DNA from: Imperialibacter sp040222815
Lineage (GTDB): Bacteria; Bacteroidota; Bacteroidia; Cytophagales; Cyclobacteriaceae
Reading direction: 5' to 3'
NCBI RefSeq assembly: GCF_040222815.1
Contig: NZ_JAVKCH010000053.1
Coordinates: forward strand, 124,001-188,000
DNA length: 64,000 bases
In this document: positions 25,343 to 34,386 of the stretch, in pieces
Position numbering within the stretch: position 1 is the stretch's first letter
Layout: each line of letters begins with the position of its first letter
Made by a program: the position numbers and the translations under genes
Notes under the pieces: model-generated
What the model saw: only the letters and a program-made list of their open reading frames with translations
Told to the model about the DNA's origin: nothing
The model's database searches: none

Positions 25343-26614
25343 ATGAAAAGGTTTGTACTAACAATGAGTGCAATGGCGATGGTGGCCGGGGTTTACGCCC
25401 AGGAAACCATCAGCCTGCAGGGCTGCTACGAGTTGGCGCTTCAGCATACACCCCTTTCGGGGCAGGCGGCTCTTTATGGTGAGTTGGCTGCATCCAAAGA
25501 GGAGCGACTGGGCCTGGCGTATCGCCCACAAGTAAGCGTAAATGGGCAGTGGAGCTATCAGAGTGATGTGTTTTCGCTGCCTTTCAGTATTCCGGGTGCT
25601 GAAACGCCGGAAATTCCAAAAAGCCAGTACCAGGCTACACTGGGGATTGAGCAAAGTATTTACGACGGTGGCATGGTTCGGCAGTCGAGGGAAGCTTCCA
25701 AAAGAGAGCTGGCAGCCAATCAGCAGAAAGTGGAGGTTGATCTGTACAAGGTAAAAGAGTCTGTGAACAGCTTGTATTTTGGCATCCTCAGGATTCAGGA
25801 AGCTGAAAAAAACCTGGAAGCTGCGAGGAACACTTTGCTGGAGCGAAAGAAAGTGATTGATGCCGGATTTTCAACCGGGGTGCTTTTGCAGAGCGACAAG
25901 TTCGCCTTCGAAAAGGAGATTCTTTCTATTGAACAACAGCTTGTGGCTGCGGAGGCCGAAAAGGAAGGGCTTGTAGCCATGCTGGCCGACAAACTTGGGC
26001 AGCCTCTCTCGGTAGATGCAGTATTGACCCTTCCCGGAGGCACCATTCCACTGGATGGTGAGGCAACGATCAACCGGCCGGAGCTCAGCTATTTGAGTGA
26101 GCAGAAAACTGTGCTTTCTCAGGCTGGGGAGCTCATCGCCGCCAAAACCAAACCCAAAATAAGTGCTTTTGCCAGAGGCGGCTTTGGTAGCCCCAACCCG
26201 TATAATTTTTTTAAAACTGACCTGAGTGGCTTCTATATGGCCGGCGTAAGGCTTTACTGGCCACTATTCGACTGGGGAGCCAGCAAGCAGGAACGGCAAG
26301 AGCTGCAAATTCAGGAGCAGCTGCTCGAAAACAGCCGCAGCGACGCCATGAGCCAATTCGAAAATGGCACCCTGCAATGGAGAAAGAAATGGTTGGCCTC
26401 TGACGAGGTGATGAAAAGAGACGCTGAGATCGTCAGGTTGCAGGAGTCAATTGTCAGGGAATATGCTGCCAGGCTCGAAGGCGGAACTGTCACCTCTTCC
26501 GACTACATCACTGCGCTGGATCAGCTTACAAGGGCAAAGATTACAGCTCGCATGCACGAAATCGACAAGGCATGGTATCAGGTACAATACTTTACACTTA
26601 CAGGAAATCTTTAA
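25343..26614 (+). CDS. TolC-family outer membrane efflux protein
   Basis: The 423-residue protein has a signal peptide (ending VYAQ, about residue 19) and the TolC duplicated coiled-coil/beta architecture: SLQGCYELALQHTPL at the start of the first repeat, YDGGMVRQSREASKRELAANQQKVEVDLYKV helices, and a second half with LYWPLFDWGASKQERQELQIQ. It forms the outer-membrane channel of a tripartite exporter. It is the first structural gene after the TetR gene, 121 bases downstream, and 12 bases before the HlyD-like gene. In E. coli the ybh system borrows TolC from elsewhere; here it has a dedicated one. Confidence 0.9.
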   Translation: MKRFVLTMSAMAMVAGVYAQETISLQGCYELALQHTPLSGQAALYGELAASKEERLGLAYRPQVSVNGQWSYQSDVFSLPFSIPGAETPEIPKSQYQATLGIEQSIYDGGMVRQSREASKRELAANQQKVEVDLYKVKESVNSLYFGILRIQEAEKNLEAARNTLLERKKVIDAGFSTGVLLQSDKFAFEKEILSIEQQLVAAEAEKEGLVAMLADKLGQPLSVDAVLTLPGGTIPLDGEATINRPELSYLSEQKTVLSQAGELIAAKTKPKISAFARGGFGSPNPYNFFKTDLSGFYMAGVRLYWPLFDWGASKQERQELQIQEQLLENSRSDAMSQFENGTLQWRKKWLASDEVMKRDAEIVRLQESIVREYAARLEGGTVTSSDYITALDQLTRAKITARMHEIDKAWYQVQYFTLTGNL

Positions 26615-26626
26615 GAATCTATAAAA

Positions 26627-27523
26627 ATGAAAATTTTTACATACACAGCAAGCGCATTACTGCTGATAGGCTTGGCAGGATGCAACAAAAGCGAAGAGAG
26701 GTCGGATGCTTATGGCAATTTTGAAGCGACCGAAGTGCTGGTTTCTTCGGAAGCCACAGGCAAACTCCTGCAGCTAAAGGTGGAGGAGGGCAGCGAGGTA
26801 AAGGCTGGCGCTGCCATTGGACTAGTCGACACCCTTGGCCTTCATTTGAAGAAAAAGCAACTTATGGCCGCTAAGCAAGCGATAAGAAGTAAGCTTCAAA
26901 ATGAAAAGGTACAAATTGATGTACTGCTTGAGCAGAAGGAGAACCTCGAAAGGGAGATCAAACGGGTGGACAAGCTGTTCGCCGAAGGGGCAGCGACTGC
27001 AAAGCAGCGTGACGACCTGCACGGGGAGTTGAAGGTGCTGAACAATAGAATTGACGCCACCAAAAGCCAGCTAAGCACAGCCAACAGAGGCTTGTTGTCT
27101 GAGTTGGCTCCTCTGGAGGTGCAGATAGAGCAAATAGAAGACCAGATTCAACGCAGTGTGCTGGCAAGCCCGCTGGGAGGAACAGTGCTGTCAAAATATG
27201 CTGCAGCAGGTGAAATAGTCACTTTTGGCAAGCCGCTGTTCAAAGTCGCCGACCTGAAGGAGTTGACACTGAGGGCCTACGTAGATGCGCCGCAGTTGGC
27301 CTCCATCAAAATTGGCCAGAAGGTGAGAGTGCTCACTGACGGCAGCGATGGTAATTTGAAAGAGAATGAAGGTACTGTATCATGGATCTCGTCATCCGCC
27401 GAGTTCACACCAAAGATTATCCAAACAAGGGAAGAGAGGGTCAATTTGGTATATGCGATCAAAGTAGTGGTGCCCAACGATGGGGCGTTGAAAATAGGAA
27501 TGCCAGGTGAGGTTAAATTCTAA
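26627..27523 (+). CDS. HlyD/YbhG-like periplasmic adaptor lipoprotein
   Basis: The 298-residue protein has a lipoprotein signal (LLIGLAGC, lipid-modified Cys about residue 19). A biotinyl-lipoyl half-motif (VSSEATGKLLQLKVEEGSEVKAGAAIG) leads into a long coiled coil (about residues 80-165), and the second half-motif ASPLGGTVLSKYAAAGEIV and a beta barrel follow. It is the membrane fusion protein that links the inner-membrane ABC unit to the TolC channel. It corresponds in position to YbhG. Its stop is four bases before the first ATPase start. Confidence 0.9.
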   Translation: MKIFTYTASALLLIGLAGCNKSEERSDAYGNFEATEVLVSSEATGKLLQLKVEEGSEVKAGAAIGLVDTLGLHLKKKQLMAAKQAIRSKLQNEKVQIDVLLEQKENLEREIKRVDKLFAEGAATAKQRDDLHGELKVLNNRIDATKSQLSTANRGLLSELAPLEVQIEQIEDQIQRSVLASPLGGTVLSKYAAAGEIVTFGKPLFKVADLKELTLRAYVDAPQLASIKIGQKVRVLTDGSDGNLKENEGTVSWISSSAEFTPKIIQTREERVNLVYAIKVVVPNDGALKIGMPGEVKF

Positions 27524-27527
27524 GGTC

Positions 27528-28457
27528 ATGGAAAATCAAAATGCAGTTATTGTAAAGAACCTGGTGAAAACCTATGCCCATGTGGAGGCATTAAAAGAAA
27601 TTTCTCTGAATGTTAAAAAAGGAGAGCTGTTCGGGGTAATTGGCCCCGATGGTGCTGGCAAAACATCACTTTTCAGGATCATGTCTTCGCTGTTGCTGCC
27701 CGATAGCGGCGAAGTAAATGTTTTGGGTATTGATGTAACCAGAGACTACGCCTCAGTTCGCAAGAAAATGGGCTATATGCCCGGTCGCTTTTCTCTTTAT
27801 CAGGACCTGAGCATTGAAGAAAATATCAATCTGTTTGCTTCCATTTATGACACAACGCTGGAAGAGAATTATGACAATATCAGGTACATCTATTCCCAAA
27901 TAGAGCCATTCAGGAAACGCAGGGCCGGAGCACTATCGGGTGGAATGAAGCAAAAGCTGGCCCTTTGCTGTGCCCTGGTGCACAGCCCTGAAATACTATT
28001 CCTCGATGAGCCCACCACTGGTGTAGACGCCGTTTCGAGAAGCGAGTTTTGGGAGATTCTTCAGATGCTGAAAAAACGAGGGATGACCATTTTGGTATCC
28101 ACTCCCTACATGGACGAGGCCAGCCTTTGCGACAGAGTGGCGCTTATGCAAGACGGCCGCATTCTTTCTGTGGATACGCCGGCAAAAATTACGGATGCTT
28201 ATGCCTATTCGCTTTTGGCTATCAAAACAAACGAAAAGTATAACATGCTTTCGTCGCTTAGAATGCTGGAGCATGCCACGCTGGTGTATCCTTTTGGCGA
28301 AAACATCCACGTGGTGTCGGACAAGGGCAAGCTGACAAATGAAGAGCTGACCAAATACCTCAACGATCAGGGGATGGAGAACTGGGAAATAGTGCAGGTG
28401 GCGCCAGATATCGAGGACTGCTTTATTGCCCTGATGAATCAACATGTAGCGGCATGA
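27528..28457 (+). CDS. ABC transporter ATPase, first YbhF-like half
   Basis: The 309-residue protein has a full ABC ATPase set: Walker A GPDGAGKTS (about residues 40-48), Q-loop region, signature LSGGMKQKLAL, Walker B ILFLDEPTTGVD and switch histidine region VSTPYMDEA. The switch position reads T-P rather than T-H, as in the first half of YbhF-type proteins, suggesting an asymmetric pair. A C-terminal regulatory extension follows. ATG 27528 follows the HlyD stop; an upstream in-frame codon lies inside hlyD and is not preferred. Its stop overlaps the next start by four bases (ATGA). Confidence 0.93.
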   Translation: MENQNAVIVKNLVKTYAHVEALKEISLNVKKGELFGVIGPDGAGKTSLFRIMSSLLLPDSGEVNVLGIDVTRDYASVRKKMGYMPGRFSLYQDLSIEENINLFASIYDTTLEENYDNIRYIYSQIEPFRKRRAGALSGGMKQKLALCCALVHSPEILFLDEPTTGVDAVSRSEFWEILQMLKKRGMTILVSTPYMDEASLCDRVALMQDGRILSVDTPAKITDAYAYSLLAIKTNEKYNMLSSLRMLEHATLVYPFGENIHVVSDKGKLTNEELTKYLNDQGMENWEIVQVAPDIEDCFIALMNQHVAA

Positions 28458-29179
28458 GCAATTCTATCATAGAAGTAGAAAACTTAACCAAGAGGTTCGG
28501 CACTTTTAAGGCCGTCGACTCCATTTCACTAGAAGTGAAGCAGGGAGAAATCTTCGGGTTTCTTGGAGCCAATGGCGCTGGCAAAACCACTGCTATGAAA
28601 ATGCTCTCAGGCTTACTTAGTCCCACTTCTGGTAAGGCGATGGTAGCTGGGTTCGATGTGTTCAAGCAGCAAAACCAGATCAAAAAATCCATCGGATACA
28701 TGAGTCAGCGGTTTTCGCTCTACGACGACCTGACCATCAAAGAGAATATCCGGTTTTATGGAGGCATTTATGGTTTGAAGAGAAAGCAGTGGAAGGAAAA
28801 AGGAGAAAGGCTTATAAAAAGACTAGGGCTCGACGAAGTGGAGGGTAAGCTTCTGAAAGACCTGCCATTGGGCTGGAAACAAAAACTGGCTTTTTCTATC
28901 GCCATTCTTCACGACCCCAAGATCGTTTTTCTCGATGAGCCTACAGGGGGAGTAGACCCCATCACCAGGCGACAGTTTTGGGAAATGATTTACGAAGCAG
29001 CTCACGACGGCATAACTGTGTTTGTCACCACTCACTACATGGACGAGGCAGAATACTGCGACAGGATTTCCATGATGGTGGATGGCAGGGTGGAGGCCTA
29101 CGATACGCCTGAAGGCTTAAAAAAGAAATATGGTGTAAAAACCATGAACGAAGTATTCATTAAGGTGGCCCGTCCATAG
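28454..29179 (+). CDS. ABC transporter ATPase, second YbhF-like half
   Basis: The 241-residue protein has Walker A GANGAGKTT (about residues 37-45), a divergent signature LPLGWKQKLAF in place of LSGGQ, Walker B IVFLDEPTGGVD and a canonical switch histidine in VTTHYMDEA. Together with the preceding ATPase it makes up what is a single fused protein, YbhF, in E. coli. The two sites are complementary: one has a standard signature without the switch His, the other has the switch His but a divergent signature. Translation is coupled to the first ATPase by a four-base overlap. Confidence 0.93.
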   Translation: MSNSIIEVENLTKRFGTFKAVDSISLEVKQGEIFGFLGANGAGKTTAMKMLSGLLSPTSGKAMVAGFDVFKQQNQIKKSIGYMSQRFSLYDDLTIKENIRFYGGIYGLKRKQWKEKGERLIKRLGLDEVEGKLLKDLPLGWKQKLAFSIAILHDPKIVFLDEPTGGVDPITRRQFWEMIYEAAHDGITVFVTTHYMDEAEYCDRISMMVDGRVEAYDTPEGLKKKYGVKTMNEVFIKVARP

Positions 29180-29207
29180 GATGCCCCAAAGAAGATAGCA
29201 TTTCATT

Positions 29208-30314
29208 ATGAAAAGACTGACTTCACTTATACGAAAGGAGTTTTACCACATCTTCAGAGACAAGCGAACGCTGCTGATACTCTTCGGAATGCCTGTGGTG
29301 CAAATCCTGCTTTTTGGCTATGCCATTACCAATGAGATCAAAGATGCCCACATAGCCATCCTCGATCAGTCGAACGATGAGGTGTCCCGAAGGTTGACTG
29401 ATAAGCTGGTTGCTTCAGGATACTTTCTTCCCGACGGGCAGGCTGAAAGCATTGGCGACGTTGAGCAGCTATTCAAGGAAGGAAGGATCAAGATGGCTGT
29501 GGTGGTCGAGCCTGACTTTGCGGACAAGCTCCAACATGAAGGAAGAGCTTCGGTGCAGCTACTGGCCGACGCCACCGACCCAAACATGGCTAATACATTG
29601 GTTAATTACGCCACTGCCATCATCCAGAATTTTCAACTGGAACTGAATCAGCCCGGTCAGCCCCCCATTCTTGTGGGTGCTGAAGTGCGACTACAGTATA
29701 ATCCGAGCTTAAAAGGCGTGTTTCTTTTTGTTCCGGGCCTTATTACCATCTTGCTCATGCTGGTATCGGCCATGATGACATCCATTTCGATAGCCAGAGA
29801 AAAGGAAACGGGCACAATGGAAGTATTGCTTGCCTCGCCTATGAACCCCGGTCAGGTGATTATTGCCAAGGTGGTGCCCTACTTCAGCCTGGCATTCCTT
29901 GATGCGGTGGTCGTCCTTTTGCTCGGCAGGTATGTGTTTGGAGTGCCTATTATGGGAAGTGTGCCGCTTTTGCTGGCCGAGATCATGCTTTTTATTATTA
30001 TGGCGTTGTCGCTGGGCATCCTTATTTCCACGGTGGCTCAAACACAGCAAACGGCTCTTTTGCTTTCACTCATGGGGCTGATGCTGCCAACGATCCTGCT
30101 CTCAGGGTTCATTTTTCCGATTGAGAATATGCCTTTGCCTTTGCAAATTATCTCGCACATTATTCCTGCCAGGTGGTTCATTGTGATCGAAAAAGCCATT
30201 ATGCTGAAGGGAGTGGGCATAGCCTATTTCTGGAAGGAGACCCTCATTTTGATTGGCTTCACAGTGTTTTTTATTGGAGTAAGCATCAAGAAATTCAATG
30301 TCAGACTTGGTTAA
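29208..30314 (+). CDS. ABC-2 type permease, YbhS-like
   Basis: The 368-residue protein has one N-terminal membrane helix (about residues 22-42), a large extracytoplasmic domain (about 45-170) and five C-terminal helices, as in YbhS and YhhJ-type ABC-2 permeases. The segment MTSISIAREKETGTMEVLLASP (about 188-209, cited by span) is the family signature cytoplasmic loop. It forms the transmembrane channel with the following permease. The transported compound is unknown; related systems export drugs, antibiotics or ions. Confidence 0.92.
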   Translation: MKRLTSLIRKEFYHIFRDKRTLLILFGMPVVQILLFGYAITNEIKDAHIAILDQSNDEVSRRLTDKLVASGYFLPDGQAESIGDVEQLFKEGRIKMAVVVEPDFADKLQHEGRASVQLLADATDPNMANTLVNYATAIIQNFQLELNQPGQPPILVGAEVRLQYNPSLKGVFLFVPGLITILLMLVSAMMTSISIAREKETGTMEVLLASPMNPGQVIIAKVVPYFSLAFLDAVVVLLLGRYVFGVPIMGSVPLLLAEIMLFIIMALSLGILISTVAQTQQTALLLSLMGLMLPTILLSGFIFPIENMPLPLQIISHIIPARWFIVIEKAIMLKGVGIAYFWKETLILIGFTVFFIGVSIKKFNVRLG

Positions 30315-30326
30315 AATGAAAACGCC

Positions 30327-31457
30327 ATGAGAATCATTCTTTACCTCATACAGAAAGAATTTTTGCAGATTTTCCGGAATAAAACGAACCTGCCCATTTT
30401 GTTTGTGATGCCGGTATTGCAGCTGATTGTTTTAAGCTATGCTGCCGACTTCGAAATCAAAAACCTGAAGGTGTATTGGATGGACAATGACCAGAGCAGT
30501 GCCAGCCGTCAGCTTTACCGTGACTTAACGGCCTCTGGCTACTTTACCATAGCGGGCACTGGTTTCGACCATGCGGAAGCGGCAGCAGCGCTCGACAAAA
30601 ACGAGGCTGATCTGGTGGTGGAAATACCGGCGGGCATGGAAAAGAAGCTGGTTCGGAAGGAACCACAGCAGTTGCAGGTGATTGTGAATGCCATTGACGG
30701 CACCAAAGCCGGCCTGGCCAACTATTACTTTGGTAGAATCCTTGGCGACTATAATCAGCGGGAGGTGGCAGCGCTGCAAATGAGAGTGGTGGCCGGTGGT
30801 CAACCCACTGCCCGGCAGGTAATCAACGTCGAGTCGTCTTTCTGGTTCAACCCGGAACTCAATTATAAGACCTTTATGGTGCCCGGCATTTTGGTGCTTT
30901 TGGTCACGATGATCGGTGCATTTTTGAGCTCAATGAACATCGTGAGGGAGAAAGAGATCGGGACAATCGAGCAGATCAATGTGACGCCCATTCAGAAATA
31001 CCAGTTTGTGATTGGCAAGCTTTTGCCTTTCTGGCTGCTTGGCCTCATGGTGTTATCAATTGGCCTTATCGTGGCCAAAGTAGTGTTTAATATCCCGTTT
31101 GTAGGTAGCGTAGGGCTTATCTATGCTTTTTCAGCTGTCTACCTGCTTTTGATTCTTGGCTTTGGCCTGTTGATTTCCACGCTTACTGACACACAGCAGC
31201 AGGCCATGTTCCTTGCCTGGTTTTTCTTGGTCGTTTTCATCCTAATGGGTGGACTCTTCACCGCCATCGAAAATATGCCTGGCTGGGCGCAAACGATCAC
31301 CTTGTTCAACCCTATCCGGTATTTTATAGAGTTTGTGCGGCTTGTAATGCTCAAAGGCGCTGGCTGGCAGGAGACCAGGTTCTTCTTCGCCGTGATCTTC
31401 GCTTATGCTTTGTTGCTCAACGGACTGGCAATTTTGAACTATAAAAAGACGGCTTAA
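30327..31457 (+). CDS. ABC-2 type permease, YbhR-like
   Basis: The 376-residue protein has the same layout as the preceding permease: a first helix at about residues 20-38, a large outer domain, then five helices, with the signature loop SMNIVREKEIGTIEQINVTP (about 200-219). It resembles YbhR and closes the operon, 12 bases after the first permease. The pair would make a heterodimeric channel matched to the two different ATPases. The operon ends in convergence with the MocA/XdhC genes; I see no strong terminator in the 29-base gap. Confidence 0.92.
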   Translation: MRIILYLIQKEFLQIFRNKTNLPILFVMPVLQLIVLSYAADFEIKNLKVYWMDNDQSSASRQLYRDLTASGYFTIAGTGFDHAEAAAALDKNEADLVVEIPAGMEKKLVRKEPQQLQVIVNAIDGTKAGLANYYFGRILGDYNQREVAALQMRVVAGGQPTARQVINVESSFWFNPELNYKTFMVPGILVLLVTMIGAFLSSMNIVREKEIGTIEQINVTPIQKYQFVIGKLLPFWLLGLMVLSIGLIVAKVVFNIPFVGSVGLIYAFSAVYLLLILGFGLLISTLTDTQQQAMFLAWFFLVVFILMGGLFTAIENMPGWAQTITLFNPIRYFIEFVRLVMLKGAGWQETRFFFAVIFAYALLLNGLAILNYKKTA

Positions 31458-31486
31458 GTCGAGAATGGAGCGAAACTTTTGCAGGA

Positions 31487-32104
31487 TCAAAGCCCAATAG
31501 CCTTCAAATCCTCCAGCGTATCAAGGTCTATACTTGCCTCAGGCAGGGGATAGCTAACGATTTCGGCGTCAGATAAATTCTTTAGAATTTTCCTGGCACC
31601 CTGGTCACCCTGCAGCGACAACAGCTGTTCGAAATAGCTGCGGGGGAAAATGGCCGGAACACCAATGATTCCGGAATAGGCCGCACCTAAGACTTTACTT
31701 TGGTCGTTGAGCCATTTACCGACCATTTCTGAGAGGTGTTTTTCCGAGACAAACGGCTGATCCACAAGCAGAAACATGACGGCTTCAGCATCTGGTGGAA
31801 GGAAGCTCAGTCCTGCTTTTATCGAGGTGCTCATACCTTCGGAAAACTGGTCATTGTAAACTTCGGTGTACGAAAGACCAGTCAGTTCTTTGCAAATTTC
31901 TTCCCGTTTGGCACCAGTGACGACAAAAACATTGTATTCGTTTGCAAGCGCTTGCGTAATTGTTGTGACACGATGGCGCACCAGGGTTGAGTTTTTGAAC
32001 GGTAGCAACTGCTTGGCCTGCCCTAGCCGGGAAGACGAGCCTGCCGCCAGCAGAACGATGCTAAGCTTTGCCTTTTTTGGAGCTTGAGGCATTGAGCTGC
32101 TCAT
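31487..32104 (-). CDS. MocA/MobA-like nucleotidyltransferase
   Basis: The 205-residue protein has the nucleotidyltransferase opening LSIVLLAAGSSSRLGQAKQLL (about residues 14-34, cited by its LAAGxSxRxGxxK core), a central LVDQPFV motif and the GVPAIFPRSYF segment that characterise molybdenum cofactor cytidylyltransferase (MocA) and relatives. MocA adds CMP to Mo-molybdopterin to make the cofactor of xanthine dehydrogenase-type enzymes. It overlaps the 3' end of the xdhC-like gene by 44 bases at this start, or 32 if the second Met is used. The context supports a Mo-hydroxylase maturation role. Confidence 0.85.
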   Translation of the reverse strand: MSSSMPQAPKKAKLSIVLLAAGSSSRLGQAKQLLPFKNSTLVRHRVTTITQALANEYNVFVVTGAKREEICKELTGLSYTEVYNDQFSEGMSTSIKAGLSFLPPDAEAVMFLLVDQPFVSEKHLSEMVGKWLNDQSKVLGAAYSGIIGVPAIFPRSYFEQLLSLQGDQGARKILKNLSDAEIVSYPLPEASIDLDTLEDLKAIGL

Positions 32105-33263
32105 AAATATTGTTTAACAGTCGGTCGTCGTAGGCGCTGCGGTCGTGTATGGGGCCGTCAAGGTGTTTCAGGTAGCCACCTTTGGAATTGTTGAAAAATG
32201 CCTGAATCTCGGCAATGACCGACAATGCAATTTCATCGGGTGTTTCTGCACCCAGGTCAAGACCTATGGGTGAGTGAACGGTAGCTGCCCAGGCATCTCC
32301 CGGGTAAATACCCTCTTCCTTCAACTGGTCAACCATTTTATCGAAACGCTTCTTGGGGCCCATAATGCCCAGGTACGCCGGTGGGTTTTTGATCAGCTCT
32401 TTGAGCACGGCGTAATCGTACTTGTAATTGTGCGACATAAGAATGGCAGCGCTGAATCTTTTGAATATGATATCAGTAGACACGTGGTCTCGCTGACAGA
32501 GGGTCACATTCTCAGCATCAGGAAAACGCTTAGCACCGAGGTGAGCGATACAGTCATCGGTCACTGTCACTGCCCAGCCCAGGTTTTTCGCCATCGAGGT
32601 CACTGGTGCCGCATCGAAACCGCCGCCAAAGACCACCAACTGAATGCCGGGGTGCAGCGTTTCTACCAGCACTTCTACCATGGCCTCGTCCACTGTGTAT
32701 TGGCAGATGGCCGGGCGGTTGGCCACAAATGCTTTTTGAGCATCGGCAGCGATGAGCGCTTCTAAATTTGCATGGCCGATAGTACTGTATTTTTCACCCA
32801 ATCCATTGAGTAAAAATCTTTGCCCCTGATACGGATTTTCAGGGATGGAGGAGTCGAACACTGTGGCCATCACAGCCAGCTCACCTTTCTCCACGAACTT
32901 TTCAAGGAGATGAATAGAGTTGAAAATATCCAGTTCATTGATGGGCTCTATGAGCACATCTATAATGCCATTGCAGCCGAGGCCGACGCCCAGGCTGGTG
33001 GCGCTATTGTCGTCCATGGTGTCGTAAGTAACAAGCGACGGGCGATTGCTAAGAATCGCCTGACGGGCCTTGCGGAGTGCGTCACCTTCGAGGCAGCCAC
33101 CGCTGATGGCACCTGTCCAGCGTCCGTCGTCCGTCATTAGCATTCTCGCACCCGGCCTTCTGTATGACGAGCCATGCACACGCATAACAGTGGCCAGCGC
33201 AGCTTTTTGAGTTGAAAAATTAACTTTTCTGTATGCCTCAATGATGCTTTTTGCCTCTTTCAT
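32061..33263 (-). CDS. XdhC/CoxI-family molybdenum-hydroxylase maturation protein
   Basis: The 400-residue protein has an N-terminal XdhC/CoxI domain with ALATVMRVHGSSYRRPGARMLM and GAISGGCLEGD, and a C-terminal Rossmann domain with LVVFGGGFDAAPV and YLGIMGPKKR motifs. XdhC proteins bind the sulfurated molybdenum cofactor and load it into xanthine dehydrogenase or related enzymes. It is followed by, and overlaps, a MocA-like gene, which is the common pairing. No molybdenum hydroxylase subunit is encoded in the window, so the client enzyme lies elsewhere. Confidence 0.88.
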   Translation of the reverse strand: MKEAKSIIEAYRKVNFSTQKAALATVMRVHGSSYRRPGARMLMTDDGRWTGAISGGCLEGDALRKARQAILSNRPSLVTYDTMDDNSATSLGVGLGCNGIIDVLIEPINELDIFNSIHLLEKFVEKGELAVMATVFDSSIPENPYQGQRFLLNGLGEKYSTIGHANLEALIAADAQKAFVANRPAICQYTVDEAMVEVLVETLHPGIQLVVFGGGFDAAPVTSMAKNLGWAVTVTDDCIAHLGAKRFPDAENVTLCQRDHVSTDIIFKRFSAAILMSHNYKYDYAVLKELIKNPPAYLGIMGPKKRFDKMVDQLKEEGIYPGDAWAATVHSPIGLDLGAETPDEIALSVIAEIQAFFNNSKGGYLKHLDGPIHDRSAYDDRLLNNIYEQLNASSSKKGKA

Positions 33264-33310
33264 AATATCAACTCAATTTACAACTCTTCACCAATTCTAT
33301 CCACCCATTC

Positions 33311-33336
33311 AAAAAAATAAACCCCATGAAGGGGTT
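33311..33336 (-). terminator. Intrinsic terminator after the CBS-domain gene
   Basis: The stem 33320-33325 with 33331-33336 (AACCCC/GGGGTT) has a five-base loop and is followed on the minus strand by TATTTTTTT. It lies about 30 bases past the CBS gene stop and separates it from the xdhC-like gene. Confidence 0.7.
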
Positions 33337-33366
33337 AGTTAATACATATTTAAGACCAATCAAGTT

Positions 33367-33831
33367 TCACCAGGTGGTGCCTTTCAGATCTCTTGCTGCT
33401 TTCATGATGTCCCGTCTGCTGATCTGGCCTTTCAGCACACCTTTGCTGTCAATCACAGGAAACCTGCGAAAATGAGTAGTGAGAAACTCATTGGCCACAT
33501 CAAAAATGTCTTTATCAACATCCATGGTTTTCACTTTTCTCGACATGTAATTTTTTACTTTCCCCTCGTGATTTGGGTGATTATGGTAAGCAGAATCAAT
33601 AATAATTCTCAGGCAGTCTTTTTCCGAAAGCATTCCTACCAACTCGCCGACGTCATTCAACACAGGGCCGCCAGATATCCGCTTGTCCAACATAAGGTCG
33701 ATGGCTTCCTGAATATTTTGATCTGGATGAAAAGTGAAGACATCCTTGACCATGTAGTCGGTAACGGGGGCGTATTTAATGGGTTCGACAGTCCTGGTAG
33801 TACCAGTATCTTTTGGGGGAGTAAAATTCAT
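33367..33831 (-). CDS. Tandem CBS-domain protein
   Basis: The 154-residue protein consists of two CBS motifs: MVKDVFTFHPDQNIQEAIDLMLDKRISGGPVL at about residues 28-59 and YMSRKVKTMDVDKDIFDVANEFLTTHFRRFPVID at about 94-127, cited by span, the second ending in GQISRRDIMKA. Such stand-alone CBS pairs bind adenosine nucleotides and sense energy state. No effector domain is fused to it. It is alone between a terminator and a spacer that separates it from the NUDIX gene. Confidence 0.88.
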   Translation of the reverse strand: MNFTPPKDTGTTRTVEPIKYAPVTDYMVKDVFTFHPDQNIQEAIDLMLDKRISGGPVLNDVGELVGMLSEKDCLRIIIDSAYHNHPNHEGKVKNYMSRKVKTMDVDKDIFDVANEFLTTHFRRFPVIDSKGVLKGQISRRDIMKAARDLKGTTW

Positions 33832-33990
33832 TGTCAGTTGTTTAAGTGATATGATAGGTTATATAATGAGCCTGGATAAATCAGGAAGTATAAGTTACGG
33901 AACTATCAGGAGGATTCAAACTAGACTGACTATGTTTTCTGTAAAATCAGTACATAGTTTTGAAATTTCAGAATTTACAGAATAATATTT

Positions 33991-34383
33991 TTACGACAGA
34001 AAATCTTCGATATAAGATTTTATTTGGGGGATAAGTAGCACATCTGCGCCGCTCAAGTCTATTGCCTTCAGGTCTTGCACTTCTACCCAGTCAAAAGCCA
34101 GGTGTTCGGTAAGGTGGACGTCTCCGCTTATCCACCGGCAATTCCAGGCCGTCAGGTCGATGCGGGGCACCTTTATGGATACGGTGCCAATTTTCTCAAT
34201 GGGACTCACCTCGATGGACAACTCTTCTCTGATTTCCCGGGTGAGCGCTTCTTGCTCTGTTTCTCCCGGTTCAACCTTGCCTCCGGGGAATTCCCATTTG
34301 AGGCCCTCTTTTTTGTGAGCAGGACGTTTCGTCACCAAAATTTTTGACCCACTTATAATAATCGCACAAACAACTGAAAGCAT
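33991..34383 (-). CDS. NUDIX hydrolase, MutT-like
   Basis: The 130-residue protein contains a complete NUDIX box, G-x5-E-x7-REUxEE, seen as GGKVEPGETEQEALTREIREE (about residues 34-54, cited by its 5' GGKVEPGE and REIREE ends), preceded by KWEFPGG. The RPAHKKEGLKWEFPGG opening is typical of MutT-type 8-oxo-dGTP diphosphatases and related dNTP hydrolases. It starts three bases after the upstream lipoprotein gene stop, so the two are cotranscribed. The exact substrate is inferred only from the family. Confidence 0.87.
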   Translation of the reverse strand: MLSVVCAIIISGSKILVTKRPAHKKEGLKWEFPGGKVEPGETEQEALTREIREELSIEVSPIEKIGTVSIKVPRIDLTAWNCRWISGDVHLTEHLAFDWVEVQDLKAIDLSGADVLLIPQIKSYIEDFLS

Positions 34384-34386
34384 GGG

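Noticed and set aside
25258..25482. Plus-strand frame of 74 codons running into the TolC gene
   Set aside because: Its second half is an off-frame reading of the tolC start and the first half is a non-coding leader; no family resemblance.
28454..29179. Possible inactivated ABC ATPase because of the divergent LPLGW signature
   Set aside because: The second half of YbhF-like proteins commonly has such a divergent signature, and Walker A, Walker B and the switch His are intact, so it is not called degenerate.
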